DNA of 64,000 nt from Chaetoceros tenuissimus. Its lineage: Eukaryota; Bacillariophyta; Thalassiosirophyceae; Chaetocerotales; Chaetocerotaceae. The notes under the pieces were generated by a model, which saw only the letters and a list, made by a program, of their open reading frames with translations, did no database searches and had not been told where the DNA came from. Positions within the stretch are counted from its first letter, which is position 1. The number at the start of each line of letters is the position of its first letter. The position numbers were made by a program, and so were the translations under genes. Location: assembly GCA_021927905.1 (NCBI GenBank), contig BLLK01000023.1:310001-374000 (forward strand), in the 5' to 3' direction. Positions 9,069-19,540 of the stretch are shown here, piece after piece.

Positions 9069-12000
9069 ATGCGTCTATTCACTGCAGCATCCTTACTCTT
9101 GGCGGTCGCGTCTACTCAAGATATGTTGTCTTCCATGAGAGGAGGAGGAAGTCGTCTCTTTGCATCTGCATTCACTTCCCAATCCCTTGCATCTTCGACC
9201 CGCATGCACAAGAATCTTTCCTTTCTTTCACAACATCAAAATGCACCAAGATGTGCTCAACATATCTTCAATCCTGCAGCACTCTTTTCCACCTCGGAAG
9301 AAATTGAATGGTCGACTGATAAAGTCCGATCTACATTTGTAGAATTTTTCGAAAAGAAAGATCACACTAACGTAGAATCATCTGCATGTGCACCGCTGAA
9401 TGATCCTACTTTATTATTTACAAACGCAGGAATGAATCAATTCAAACCAATCTTTTTGGGACAAGCCGATCCATCTTCTCCCATGGCGACTTGGAAACGT
9501 GCGGCGAATTCACAAAAATGTATCCGTGCTGGTGGAAAACATAATGATTTAGATGATGTTGGAAGAGATACTTATCATCATACCTTTTTTGAAATGCTTG
9601 GAAGTTGGAGTTTTGGAGATTATTTCAAGAAGGAGGCAATTCAGTATGCATGGGAGCTATTGACTGAGGTTTATGGTATTGATAGTGAGAGATTGTATGC
9701 TACTTACTTTCAGGGAGATGAAAGTTTGGGGTTGGATCCTGATTTAGAAGCAAAGAATTTCTGGCTTCAGTATCTGCCAGAAGAGAGAGTCATTGGTTGT
9801 GATGCAAAGGATAACTTTTGGGAGGTACGTAGATACATTATATGATTTGATGTTTATGGAAATTACTTCTTGTGGACAGTCTTTGTTGACTTTTATTATC
9901 TTGAAAGATGGGAGACACTGGTCCATGTGGACCTTGTTCCGAGATTCACTATGATCGTATCGGTAATCGTGATGCATCAGCACTTGTCAATGCTGATGAT
10001 CCAGATGTAATTGAAATTTGGAATATTGTTTTCATTCAGTACAATCGTGATGAAAAGGGTCTTTCAACTCTTCCTGATCAGCATATTGATACTGGAATGG
10101 GATTGGAGAGATTGGTTTCATTGTTGCAGGACAAGAGATCAAATTATGACATTGATACATTCCAGGAGATTTTCAAATCCATCGAGAAGCATTCCAAGGT
10201 CGGATCATATGGTGGACTTGTTTTGGATGATGATAAAACATTGAGAGATACTGCATACAGAGCAGTTGCTGATCACGCAAGAACTTTGGCATTTGCTATT
10301 GCAGATGGTGTTGTTCCAAGTAATGAAGGAAGAGGATATGTATTGAGACGTATTCTTAGAAGAGCTGCAAGATATGGGCAGCAGATTTTGAAGGCAGATC
10401 CTGGATTCTTTGTCCAAGTTGTTCCAAGTGAGTATCACTTCACAATTTCTATGTACACAATATATTATGTTTCCTCAGTACGACACTCACCTCTCTCTTG
10501 CGTCAGGTGTTATTGAAACATTTGGAGATTATTTCCCAGAGCTCAAAAAAGAGAGAGAAACAATTCTTGAAATTATTAATGAAGAAGAAGTTGCATTCTC
10601 TAAAATGCTTGATACAGGTATTGCATATTTTTCAGATCTCGAAGCAGAAATGAAGAAGGACGGATCAAAGACTGTAGCTGGTGACAAGGCATTTTACTTA
10701 TATGATACCCTTGGATTCCCAATTGATTTGACTCAACAAATGGCAGAAGAAGCAGGATTCGAGGTAGATACAAAGGGATTTGAAGATGCAATGGAAACTC
10801 AAAAGCAACGATCTAGAGATGCGAGAAATGCAGCAAAGGGTAGCGGAGCAACTAGACTTGAACTAATCGCGGAGCAAACTGCTTGGCTCGCAAACAATGA
10901 CATTGCAACTACTGACGATGATTCCAAGTATGAATGGGACGTTGAAATCGATACATCTATCACTGCAATCTTTAGCGAAGATGGATTTTTGGAGGCTGGA
11001 GCAAAGACTGGACCTGGAGACAATGTTGGTCTAATCCTCGAGAAGTCACCATTCTATGCTGAGGCAGGAGGTCAAGAAGCTGATGTCGGAACTATTCAAG
11101 TAGGATCTGCAAAATTCAATGTATTAGATGTTCAGGTTTATGGAGGATATTTGCTTCACTCTGGAACTATCGAGGATGGAGAAATAGAAGTTGGTGCTTC
11201 AGCTTCTTGTAAGGTGGACTATGATAGAAGAAGAGATATCGCACCAAACCATTCCATGACCCACGTACTCAATGGGGCACTCCGTCAGGTCCTAGGTGAT
11301 GGTGTTGACCAGAGAGGAAGTTTATGTAATGATGAGAAGCTTCGATTTGATTTCAGCAACAAGAAGGCTTTGTCTACAAAGCAACTCAAAAAGGTTGAAC
11401 AGCTCTGTCAAGAATCCGTTGCAAAGGCAGAAGAAGTAACATCTGAAGTAATGCCACTTGAAGAGGCAAAGAAGATTGAAGGCGTGAGAGCAGTTTTCGG
11501 AGAAGTTTATCCAGACCCAGTAAGAGTTGTATCTGTTGGAACTGATACTTCTGTTGAATTTTGTGGAGGAACCCACGTTTCAAATACTGCAGAAGCAGAA
11601 GCATTTGTTATTGTTGAAGAAACAGCTGTAGCAAAGGGTGTACGTCGTATTTCTGCTGTAACTAAGTCTCTTGCAAAGAAAGCAATTGAAGAAGGTGAGG
11701 CATTTGAGAAAAAGGTTGCAGAGGCAGAAGAACTTGCTGCTGACACTGAGGGCTTGGATAAGATCGCAGGTGGTCTACGAAAGGAACTTGATGAGGGATA
11801 CATGTCTGCAGTTCAAAAAGCTGACCTTCGTACACGTATCGAAGCAATCCAGAAGAAGGGTGTCGAAGCAAAGAAGAAGGCTCTTCAACAAAGGGTAGAT
11901 ACTGTACTAAATACTGTGAACGAACAAATTCAAGAAGCAGTTGATAATGGAGCAAAGTCATTGGTCCTTAATGTAGATATTGGAGCTGACTCGAAGTCAT

Positions 12001-12299
12001 CTCAGAAGGTAATGAATGCAGCTCAGAAGATTGCTCCAGATATGGCATTCATGGGACTGAGTGAGGAGGAACAAGGAAGTGGAGGAAAACTACTTGCTTT
12101 CGCTATTGTTCCAGAAGCACTTATAGAATCAGGATTAAAAGCTGATGAATGGATCAGAGCGACATTAGAAGTATGTGGTGGACGTGGTGGTGGACGTCCA
12201 ACCAATGCTCAAGGACAGGCACCAAATTGTGACGATGTCGATGCTGTAATGGCTGCGTCAGAGAAGTTTGTTGCAGAGAAGGTTAATGCAGCAGTATAA
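9069..12299 (+). CDS. AARS: Alanyl-tRNA synthetase, organelle-targeted
   Basis: Three exons, 9069..9824, 9908..10427 and 10507..12299, joined in frame across 83- and 79-nt introns, give 1022 residues. The class II catalytic core starts at [14 protein letters not shown] and contains [15 protein letters not shown] and NIVFIQYNR. The editing domain has the zinc-binding HxxxH (H674-H678, HSMTH) and C778GGTH782. A C-Ala domain ends in the glycine-rich [11 protein letters not shown]. The start at 9069 is the first ATG; an earlier TTG is not used. The leader [15 protein letters not shown] followed by FASAF matches a secretory signal plus ASAF plastid motif. Two further Met codons (residues 19 and 23) precede an Arg/Ser-rich stretch that could serve as a mitochondrial presequence. 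It probably charges tRNA-Ala in organelles. Confidence 0.95.
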
Positions 12300-12490
12300 A
12301 ATGAGACGTAAATGAAAATAAACGAGTTCTTATATAGAATAGAATTTATCAAACATAACGTATTATTTCTGTCACTCAGAGAGTATTTTCGCTTGTGGAA
12401 TCTAGGTGCCTTTTTCATGCTGAGGATGCTTTATAGAGATTGTGTAAATTTTTATTGGTTATAGTGAAGGCAATGAATTTCTTTCAATTT

Positions 12491-13618
12491 CTAGATATCT
12501 CTCTGCCTTCTCCAATTAATTTCCAGTATGACAATAACATTATGACCAAGATGTTCGTTTTTTTCAGTATCTAGTATCGCATATCTTGAATTTTTAGTAC
12601 TGTAAGCAATTCTGAGGGTTCTGTCAGTATCACCAGTCAGAGACATTCTAGTGAAGCTGTTTCTTACTGCTTGTGCTCCTTGTATACCTCCACTGACATC
12701 AAAAAGCTGGATCGTGAGATCAACTCTGTTGTCAGCTAGCAACTCCTTCTCAACATCGGCGTCACGATAATTCTCCTTAGGATAATTGGTCCAAGATTCT
12801 ACGGGTTCGGCACCGGAATCAGAGATAAACTGCACCTTTAACATCTTGTCCTTAAAGAATTTGGCTTGTTGCTTTTTATATTCCCATTTCACCTCTTTGA
12901 TTGTGATTGTATATTCATATTTAGGAGCAGATGTAGGAACAGATGACGGTGCACAATAAACCTGATCACAGGACATGCAACACTTGTCAGAAATGAGCAC
13001 TCCATCTTGCTCGGCACCACAACAATACCTTTGTTGCCGTACCAAATCTGTCGAATCATGCTGATTTCTAAGAATGAAGTCGCATGAAAGCTCAAAATCA
13101 GGGTTCCATAACGAACGGAAACGAAAATCTGGGTCATCCTCAAAACATGCAGTCGGTGCAGGAGTTGGTGCAGGAGTTGGTGCTGGAGTAGTAACAACAG
13201 ATGCACAAACTCCACAAGTTTCAGCACATGCAGTTAGCTGTTGGCCTGGAACACAGTATAAGTCTTTTCTTTTCTGGTCGACTTCAGCTTTGTTACTTTG
13301 GGTAAGCCAGCTGCAAGTGTACTGTTCACCACTGTTGATACCAGTGAAAGTGTGACCTGCCATATCAGCACATGGATCTGCATTTGAAAAAAGAGTGGAG
13401 CAAGTCGCTGGGCACTTTGCAAAAACCTCTCCACTTGCAACTGGAGATGAACCACAGAATCTCTCGATGTTTCTTTGGGATCCTGCTACCCATGCGCACA
13501 TGTCAGGTTCGGTAGTGCCATTCTTCCTGGTGAAACTGAATACTTGGTCGACTGCAGCGTTGGATGAAGGCAGTACAATTAGTGCAATAATGAGTGCCTT
13601 TTTGTACATGGTCATCAT
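12491..13618 (-). CDS. Secreted cysteine-rich protein with TPAP linker
   Basis: An intronless ORF of 375 residues. The N-terminus has a signal peptide (KKALIIALIVLPSSNA), so the product is secreted or cell-wall bound. Residues about 30-145 hold two related Cys-rich modules (CAWV...RFCG...CPATCS and CSWL...LYCVPGQQLTACAETCGVC), reminiscent of modules common in diatom surface proteins and loosely of ShK toxins. A TPAPTPAPTPAPT linker separates a third Cys cluster (residues about 155-230, with CCGAE and KCCMSCDQVYC). The C-terminal 140 residues have no Cys and look like a beta-rich domain. The function is unknown; a structural or adhesive role is inference. Confidence 0.75.
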   Translation of the reverse strand: MMTMYKKALIIALIVLPSSNAAVDQVFSFTRKNGTTEPDMCAWVAGSQRNIERFCGSSPVASGEVFAKCPATCSTLFSNADPCADMAGHTFTGINSGEQYTCSWLTQSNKAEVDQKRKDLYCVPGQQLTACAETCGVCASVVTTPAPTPAPTPAPTACFEDDPDFRFRSLWNPDFELSCDFILRNQHDSTDLVRQQRYCCGAEQDGVLISDKCCMSCDQVYCAPSSVPTSAPKYEYTITIKEVKWEYKKQQAKFFKDKMLKVQFISDSGAEPVESWTNYPKENYRDADVEKELLADNRVDLTIQLFDVSGGIQGAQAVRNSFTRMSLTGDTDRTLRIAYSTKNSRYAILDTEKNEHLGHNVIVILEINWRRQRDI

Positions 13619-14205
13619 TTATTAGTTCTCAGTTTCAAAATTATTAGACTTTCATTTACCTGGTGGTGATAGTACTCTGGACCAGGACTTTGACTTAGTG
13701 CGCTTCGGGTTCTCAAAATAACCCGAACTCTTGTCCTATTTTAGACTCATCTGACCCAAACATGTATCTGTCTCGTTCTACTTTTGAGTTATCTCTGCTC
13801 AATATTGAATACGAAAAATAGAAAAGCTCCTTTGACATAAATAATAGATTTCATGATGGGTTCTCGAAACTTTAAAATTGAGAAGAGTGGAATGATTTCT
13901 TTGATAAATAATATATTTCATGATGGGTTCTCGAATTAAAGAGAAGAATGGAATAATTTCTTATGATAATCACTTCATTTCAGATAAATAACAAGGGTGA
14001 AAATGTGTAAATGTCATGATGATACTTAAATTTATAATGTTTATTTATCTTGTCATTATTTTCCATTATGAATTGATGTTTTTAGGTCACCGCTTTGTGT
14101 TTGTTGATATTTATTTGAAGAATATGTAAAGAAGTATAACGAAGCTTCATGATCTTCTAAAAAAAGTGCGGCAATTACTTGTGCGAGTTGTATGCAGAAG
14201 TTGAA
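13619..14205. other. Intergenic AT-rich region with one tandem repeat
   Basis: Apart from the repeat listed separately, I see no gene. It separates the start of the secreted-protein gene from the 3' end of the D2HGDH gene. Confidence 0.4.
13834..13963. repeat. Imperfect tandem duplication, two units of about 65 bp
   Basis: Unit 1 (13834-13902) and unit 2 (13903-13963) share ATAAATAATA, TTCATGATGGGTTCTCGAA and GGAAT-ATTTCTT, with small indels. Their function is unknown. Confidence 0.8.
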
Positions 14206-15817
14206 TTAAAGGCTTGGTAAGAATTTGGATGGATTCAGTATTCCATTTGGGTCAAATGATTGCTTCAAATTCTTCATAACAGCAACAGTAGCGGCATCTT
14301 TAGCATACTTTCCTAGATACTCATTTTTGCATTGTCCAAGACCATGCTCAGCTGATATTGATCCTTTCTTCGATATAGTGTACTCAAATACAAATGGTTC
14401 GATCAGTTCTTTCACTTCTTCTCGAACTTTGAATTCTCCTTTATCTATAATATTAAGATGGAGGTTACCATCAATCTGTAAAACACTGGTTAGAACATTA
14501 AATGATTGATTATAGATTCGTGACATCTGTTTGCACTTACTACATGCCCCCAATTCACTACCTCCACAGTTGGAAACTTTGAAAGTCGATCTCTCATTAC
14601 ATTGGCAATATCGTAGTAGCAATCTAAAGGTAGACTTATGTCATACTTGTAGTTGTATCCTTTTGATTTTATTATAGGATTACAGCTCTCTCGAATTTCC
14701 CAACTAAAAACGTATGTTGAGCAAAGAACAGACAACAAAAGAAATTGCCAATTGGTAATTGTACTTACATATCCAAGACTTGCTTCATGTCTTGAGCAAG
14801 AATCCCATCTACGGCTTGACTAGACTCCATGGTGGACTCTAAAAACAGCTCCAACTTTTGCATATCATGGTCTTCATTCGATCCTTGTGTTTCCACCAAC
14901 ACATAAAAGTCATAATTTTCACCATTGTCATTTAACAAGGGTATCCTTTTCTCAGTTGCAACTTGATCTAGTACAGCTTTATCCATAAATTCAAAAGCTG
15001 CAAGCACTTCACCTAAATGCTCTTTTGCTTTTGCCAAAGTTTCACAAACCGACTGGAAAGAATCACAGGCTAGAAAAGCTACATTTCTACTACTTGGTAA
15101 TCGTGGACAATTCAACGCCACTTTGGTGACTACACCTAGGGTCCCTTCGGAACCAACAAACAGATGCTTCAAATCATATCCGGTATTATCTTTTCGATTA
15201 GTACTCATGAGATCTAATATGGTCCCATCTGCGAGCACAACTTCCAACCCTATAATATTTGAATGAATAGACCCAAAACGATAGTAGTATTGCCCTCCAG
15301 CATTCGTTGCAATATTTCCCCCAATCATACAAGTCCCCTTGGCTCCCAAGTCTATCGGCACAAGTGCATCCCAAGCAGCCACTTTTTCTTGTAAAGTTTG
15401 CAAGACAACACCAGCATCACATTGTACAATCCCATTTATACCATCAAAACTATGAATTTGATTCAATTTCTCAATGGATAAAATCACTTCATCTCCAATG
15501 GGTATGGATCCACCTACAACCCCCGTATTGCCAGCTTGAGGTACAACACCAATTTTACGTTCATTGCAATATTCTAATATGGAAGATACTTCTTTTGTAG
15601 AGTTGGGACGACAGACTATACGTGATTTACCAGAGTAGTTTCCTGTCCAGTCCTTGTTGTACTTTTCTAATTCTTCCCAATGGTTTACTACTAGACTTGA
15701 TGGTGCTCTTTTGACTAATTCTTGAAAATCTTGTTCGGTTGGAGATTGTAATGTTGAAAAGAGACGAAAAGTTTTTTGGAATTGGAATCGGTTTTGTCGT
15801 AGAGACTTTGAGATCAT
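14206..15817 (-). CDS. D2HGDH: D-2-hydroxyglutarate dehydrogenase (FAD-linked)
   Basis: Three exons on the minus strand, 15817..14769, 14703..14541 and 14475..14206, with two 65-nt introns, give 493 residues. It oxidises D-2-hydroxyglutarate to 2-oxoglutarate, normally in mitochondria, passing electrons to ETF. The PCMH-type FAD domain has QAGNTGVVGG, GAKGTCMIGGNIATNAGG and GSEGTLGVVTKV. The C-terminal domain has the metal ligands in GHVIDGNLHLN and SAEHGLGQ. The N-terminus (MISKSLRQNRFQFQKTFRLF) is basic, amphipathic and Arg-rich, as expected of a mitochondrial presequence. One oddity: the usual GH-x-GDGNLH has Ile in place of the Gly before Asp, exactly at the exon 2/3 junction. D-lactate dehydrogenase is the alternative, but motif agreement favours D2HGDH. 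Confidence 0.88.
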
Positions 15818-16343
15818 GTTATATATATTTCTAGACTAGCAATGCTCTAGATGAAAAGGCGTGGAATCAACAGAATATCATCAATACCTTTTCTAGGCTA
15901 CTGTGTTAGTAATTGATGTAAAGAATGAAGAATGAGAGTAGACTAGACTAGAGATGTGGTGACGAAATATCTTTTTCATTTTGGCGCGTATTCCAAAGTA
16001 GAGTGTACTTATCATCTAAAAGGCCTGTCAAATGCCTGACACACTTCGTGTCAGTGTGAACATCTTGGAGCATGATCGTATGACTTGTACGTGAATTCTA
16101 CGTGGAAAACAATGACGTATTTTTGGAGGTGGCGATAAAATGAAGAGAATTTGTCCGAAAACACCGAAAACAAGAACTTTTTGAATGAAATTTGCTAGTG
16201 GTTGTGCCGGCAACTTCCGTTTTGAAACGTGAATGGCAAGCCCTTCATCGTGGGCGGCAATAGGGAATGGCTGGCCGAGGAACAAAACTTTTGTTCATCC
16301 ATGAACATGTAAATGAACATACCAAACTATTACCTCTATTTGA
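15818..16343. other. Intergenic region between divergent genes
   Basis: No gene is supported. A perfect short hairpin lies at 16036-16054 (CTGACAC, ACTTC loop, GTGTCAG). An 85-codon minus-strand frame at 16028-16285 lacks any family feature and is taken as chance. Confidence 0.4.
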
Positions 16344-18338
16344 ATGCACATATTACAGAACAACTCAAATATGGAATCATTAAAGAAATCAATGTCACTT
16401 CTTAATCTCAATGAAGGGGATTTGAATCTGGGTGAATCTGAAGCTACAAGAGACACAACAACAACTAGTGGTTGTAGTTCTGTAGCTGACTCGGATAGTA
16501 GCCTTGAGCAAGAATATAACAGCAGCAGCATACCAAGCGATGTCAATGTCATTCAATCTACAGACCAGTCTGATCTCTTGGCAGCTGCTTTGGAAGAATT
16601 ACAAAATGAAAGAGCTCGAAGAATACAACTAGAAATTGAGCTAGCGGAACGGCCCAAGAGTACATGTTGCAAACATGCCACCAATAAAAACGATACAGAG
16701 CTACAGAGCATGACTACAGAGGGACAAGATGAAGGCAAAGGAGAAGAATATTTATATATTGTACACAAAATCAATTCTCTCTTTACCGACAATGCATCTA
16801 TTCTAAAAAGGAATATAGACAAAGTTCTTTTGCAACTTTTTGATTCCATCTTTCAACAGATTGTAGAACAGCAACAGAGTTTGAGCTCTCAGACTTGCCC
16901 GTCCTTTATTCTAAAGAACAAACACAAACGTATTCAAGAATCGGTCGATGCTGTATTATCTCTTTGCGACCCGAATCTCAAGGCAAGGCTTACACGGAAA
17001 AAATATGACGAATCTACTTTGAAACCTGTCTTAATGGACACATGTACAAAATTTGCAAATAGTTTACGACAAGAAATTACCGAGACAAATGTACAAACTC
17101 AAAATGAATACAATGCAAAAATTACTGAAATATCAAGTCAAATCAATGATATTCGCAGAACATATGCGCAAGATTTTAAAACATTGACTATGGAACGTGA
17201 TGAATATCTGTCATTGGTCAATGCTTTGACATGTGATAATCGAGCCTTGGTTTTGTCAGCTCAGAATGAACCGGGTACTTTACCTCTTTACCAGACTCGT
17301 TTATTGGAAATATCGCCATGGGATGAACGTGCACAAAGTTACATGAGTGCTATAGATGAAGTATATCAGTGGCAATGCTACGATGAAAAGACCGAGACTT
17401 GGAGCGATCAGAAAATATTGCATACTCCTATTTTTCAGAGTTTACCGATTGGAAATGAAAGGAATGTATTGAATACTTTGGCAAAATTGCATTATGGCAA
17501 TTCAATAGTGGAGAAAGCATGTACTGATATCAATGTCACCCATGTTGTTCGCCTTGAAGACAATCCAGAAAGTTTACAAGGTAGTTGGACTTGGGCAAAT
17601 AATTGGTCTCCAGATCTCAACTTTGCTGTAATGAATGAGATGGACTCTGAAGGTTGGGTATATTCCAAAGATATGTATTCTTTGATGAATGGAAAATTTA
17701 CTCGTGAATCCAGTCTAGACATATCGAAACAACCTTTTCGACGACGTAAACTATCAAGGAAAAGAGTTTTAGTTGGATATCCTGGAATAAATCCCAGCAC
17801 GAGACATATTTTAGCTTTGAACAAGAACAATGCTCAAATTACAACAGCTGTAACCAAGCTATCACATCAAATCAATGACATGCAGCATAGACTAATTCAG
17901 AAAGATGAAGACGTCGAAAAGTCTATCATTGCTATGAATATCGCTTTGAAAGAAAATGATGCCTTACGAGAAGAAAAGCAGAAAGAAATTCGTAAGCTTG
18001 AAGACCAGATAACAGTGCATAGAAGAAGCTCAATGGCTTCAACAGTAACTGTCGAGTCTAGGAATGAATCATCTACTTTAGAAACACCTACACTGAATCT
18101 CGAACTAGATCGTGACAATCAAGGCGAAGAGACAAAAGAACAAGATGAAAACAATGATGTAGAATATGACTCTACAGTATTTGTAAATACTGATACTGAA
18201 CCAGATGGTCGTCAGGAAATGATGAGCAAGTACCAGAGCTCTATTTCACTTTCAAAGAGAAGGTTACTACTCGACGCACTCAATTTCAAAGAGAACATCA
18301 AAGTTTGGAAAACACAAGCTTCCAATGTTAGAAAATAA
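16344..18338 (+). CDS. DysF (dysferlin/peroxin-type) domain coiled-coil protein
   Basis: An intronless ORF of 664 residues; the second Met at residue 10 is also a possible start. A Ser/Thr-rich N-terminus is followed by a helix (about 75-105) and a helical region (130-300). Residues about 338-475 look like an inner DysF domain: YQWQCYDEKTETWS, then GSWTWANNWSPDLNF, DSEGWVYSKDMYSL and the basic [11 protein letters not shown]. The W-x-W / GW-Y / RRR spacing is typical of DysF in dysferlin, TECPR1 and fungal peroxins Pex23/24/30. In TECPR1 this domain binds sphingomyelin; whether it does so here is unknown. Residues 485-555 are a second coiled coil and the tail is acidic. There is no transmembrane segment, so membrane recruitment would be peripheral. 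Confidence 0.75.
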   Translation: MHILQNNSNMESLKKSMSLLNLNEGDLNLGESEATRDTTTTSGCSSVADSDSSLEQEYNSSSIPSDVNVIQSTDQSDLLAAALEELQNERARRIQLEIELAERPKSTCCKHATNKNDTELQSMTTEGQDEGKGEEYLYIVHKINSLFTDNASILKRNIDKVLLQLFDSIFQQIVEQQQSLSSQTCPSFILKNKHKRIQESVDAVLSLCDPNLKARLTRKKYDESTLKPVLMDTCTKFANSLRQEITETNVQTQNEYNAKITEISSQINDIRRTYAQDFKTLTMERDEYLSLVNALTCDNRALVLSAQNEPGTLPLYQTRLLEISPWDERAQSYMSAIDEVYQWQCYDEKTETWSDQKILHTPIFQSLPIGNERNVLNTLAKLHYGNSIVEKACTDINVTHVVRLEDNPESLQGSWTWANNWSPDLNFAVMNEMDSEGWVYSKDMYSLMNGKFTRESSLDISKQPFRRRKLSRKRVLVGYPGINPSTRHILALNKNNAQITTAVTKLSHQINDMQHRLIQKDEDVEKSIIAMNIALKENDALREEKQKEIRKLEDQITVHRRSSMASTVTVESRNESSTLETPTLNLELDRDNQGEETKEQDENNDVEYDSTVFVNTDTEPDGRQEMMSKYQSSISLSKRRLLLDALNFKENIKVWKTQASNVRK

Positions 18339-18559
18339 AACTGACAACAAGTCCTTGCTACATAATGTATAGAATGCACATAAAATGTTTATTGTATCTA
18401 AAACATATAGTTTATTAACTTAGCTTAATTTAGATTACTCTGTGTGCCTCTATATTTACAATCTTGTTACAATTCTTGGCCTATGTCAAGAGTAATCCCC
18501 ATGTATATAAACAATGAAAAGTGAGACACGAAAGGCGGTCGACACAACGCATAATCATA

Positions 18560-19540
18560 TCATGCACTCTTGGCAGAAAGATTTTTAAATCTCTTGATAC
18601 GATGCATGGAACAGTGAGCTTGGTCTTCATCTACATCTTCTTCTCTGCTTCTTTTTGAGGCAAGAGAAGTATTCGACACAACTCGAGCAAGAGATGCAGA
18701 AGATGGACGTGGAGGTTGCACATAACCACTGTCAAAGACTTGGACATAAGAAGACTCTTCCCTTTCCTTGGAAAGACTCTCAAGACGACGTCTAATGAAG
18801 ATACTATGGCTATGTCCTGTCAAGGAAGCTACGTCTTCTCGAAATTTCATGTGTTCAGGTACAGTCATCAATTTGCGATTGTACAATTTATTCTCAAGCA
18901 CCATCCATGCTACCAGTGATGGTCGGAGATTCATGATGAACTCATCATAGACTGAGAGTTCAATCTGGAAGACAGCATCTTGGAAGAGTTCGGTCCTTTT
19001 AGCTTCTGTGACGGTAGCTGGCAGCAACTTAATTAAAGCATGAACAAACCTAGCTGCTGTAGGAACACAGGTCTGCCAGGTCAATGCCTTGTATATATCG
19101 ACCGCTGTCGATGTCAAGTCTGCGGTAGTTATGGTCGAAGAGGTTTTATCGAGAAGGTCCTTGACGGAAAGTGGGATGCAGTTGGACGAATAGAGACGAG
19201 TTGAGAGAATGAGAGACGACATGACGGCTGCCTCGTATTGTTTCTTGCAAGCAACGATTTCTCTATGTTCGTTTTTGGCCTTCTTGATGGAAATAAATCT
19301 ATCAAGAATGTCAATAGTAATGTATACTATTTCTCTATCAGCCTCGATTGCATCGGCAACAGCATAGCACCATTGCACAATGAGCTTTCTCCATGATGGC
19401 TGCTGTAGTCTTTTCAACTCTAGCTGAGGCAGCGGGCGAGGATTGGCAGATCCTTGCGGCCATGATTCGAGTCTACGCTTGTAGTCTTGAGAGTTCAACG
19501 ACTCAAGCTCGTTGGCGAGGAGTGTTTGTAATTGTTCCAT
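18560..19540 (-). CDS. Cyclin, diatom-type
   Basis: An intronless ORF of 326 residues. The cyclin N-box spans about residues 45-165: WRKLIVQWCYAVADAIEADR followed by VYITIDILDRFIS matches the MRAILVDWL / A-YLDRFLS helices, and EAAVMSSLILSTRLY corresponds to the LA-LFIASKYEE helix. The box ends in LTWQTCVPTAARFV (normally L-W-L-P-TP-FL). A second helical fold follows to about residue 230. The tail is Ser-rich, with SKRSREED and RIKRFK as possible nuclear signals. It resembles the expanded, divergent diatom-specific cyclins, thought to link cell-cycle entry to nutrient or light cues. The CDK partner is unknown. Confidence 0.85.
   Translation of the reverse strand: MEQLQTLLANELESLNSQDYKRRLESWPQGSANPRPLPQLELKRLQQPSWRKLIVQWCYAVADAIEADREIVYITIDILDRFISIKKAKNEHREIVACKKQYEAAVMSSLILSTRLYSSNCIPLSVKDLLDKTSSTITTADLTSTAVDIYKALTWQTCVPTAARFVHALIKLLPATVTEAKRTELFQDAVFQIELSVYDEFIMNLRPSLVAWMVLENKLYNRKLMTVPEHMKFREDVASLTGHSHSIFIRRRLESLSKEREESSYVQVFDSGYVQPPRPSSASLARVVSNTSLASKRSREEDVDEDQAHCSMHRIKRFKNLSAKSA

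Noticed and set aside
12491-13618. Secreted Cys-rich protein as a ShK-type toxin
   Set aside because: Cys spacing is only loosely ShK-like and the protein is much larger; a surface protein is more likely.
16028-16285. 85-codon minus-strand frame
   Set aside because: No recognisable feature; lies in a divergent promoter region.
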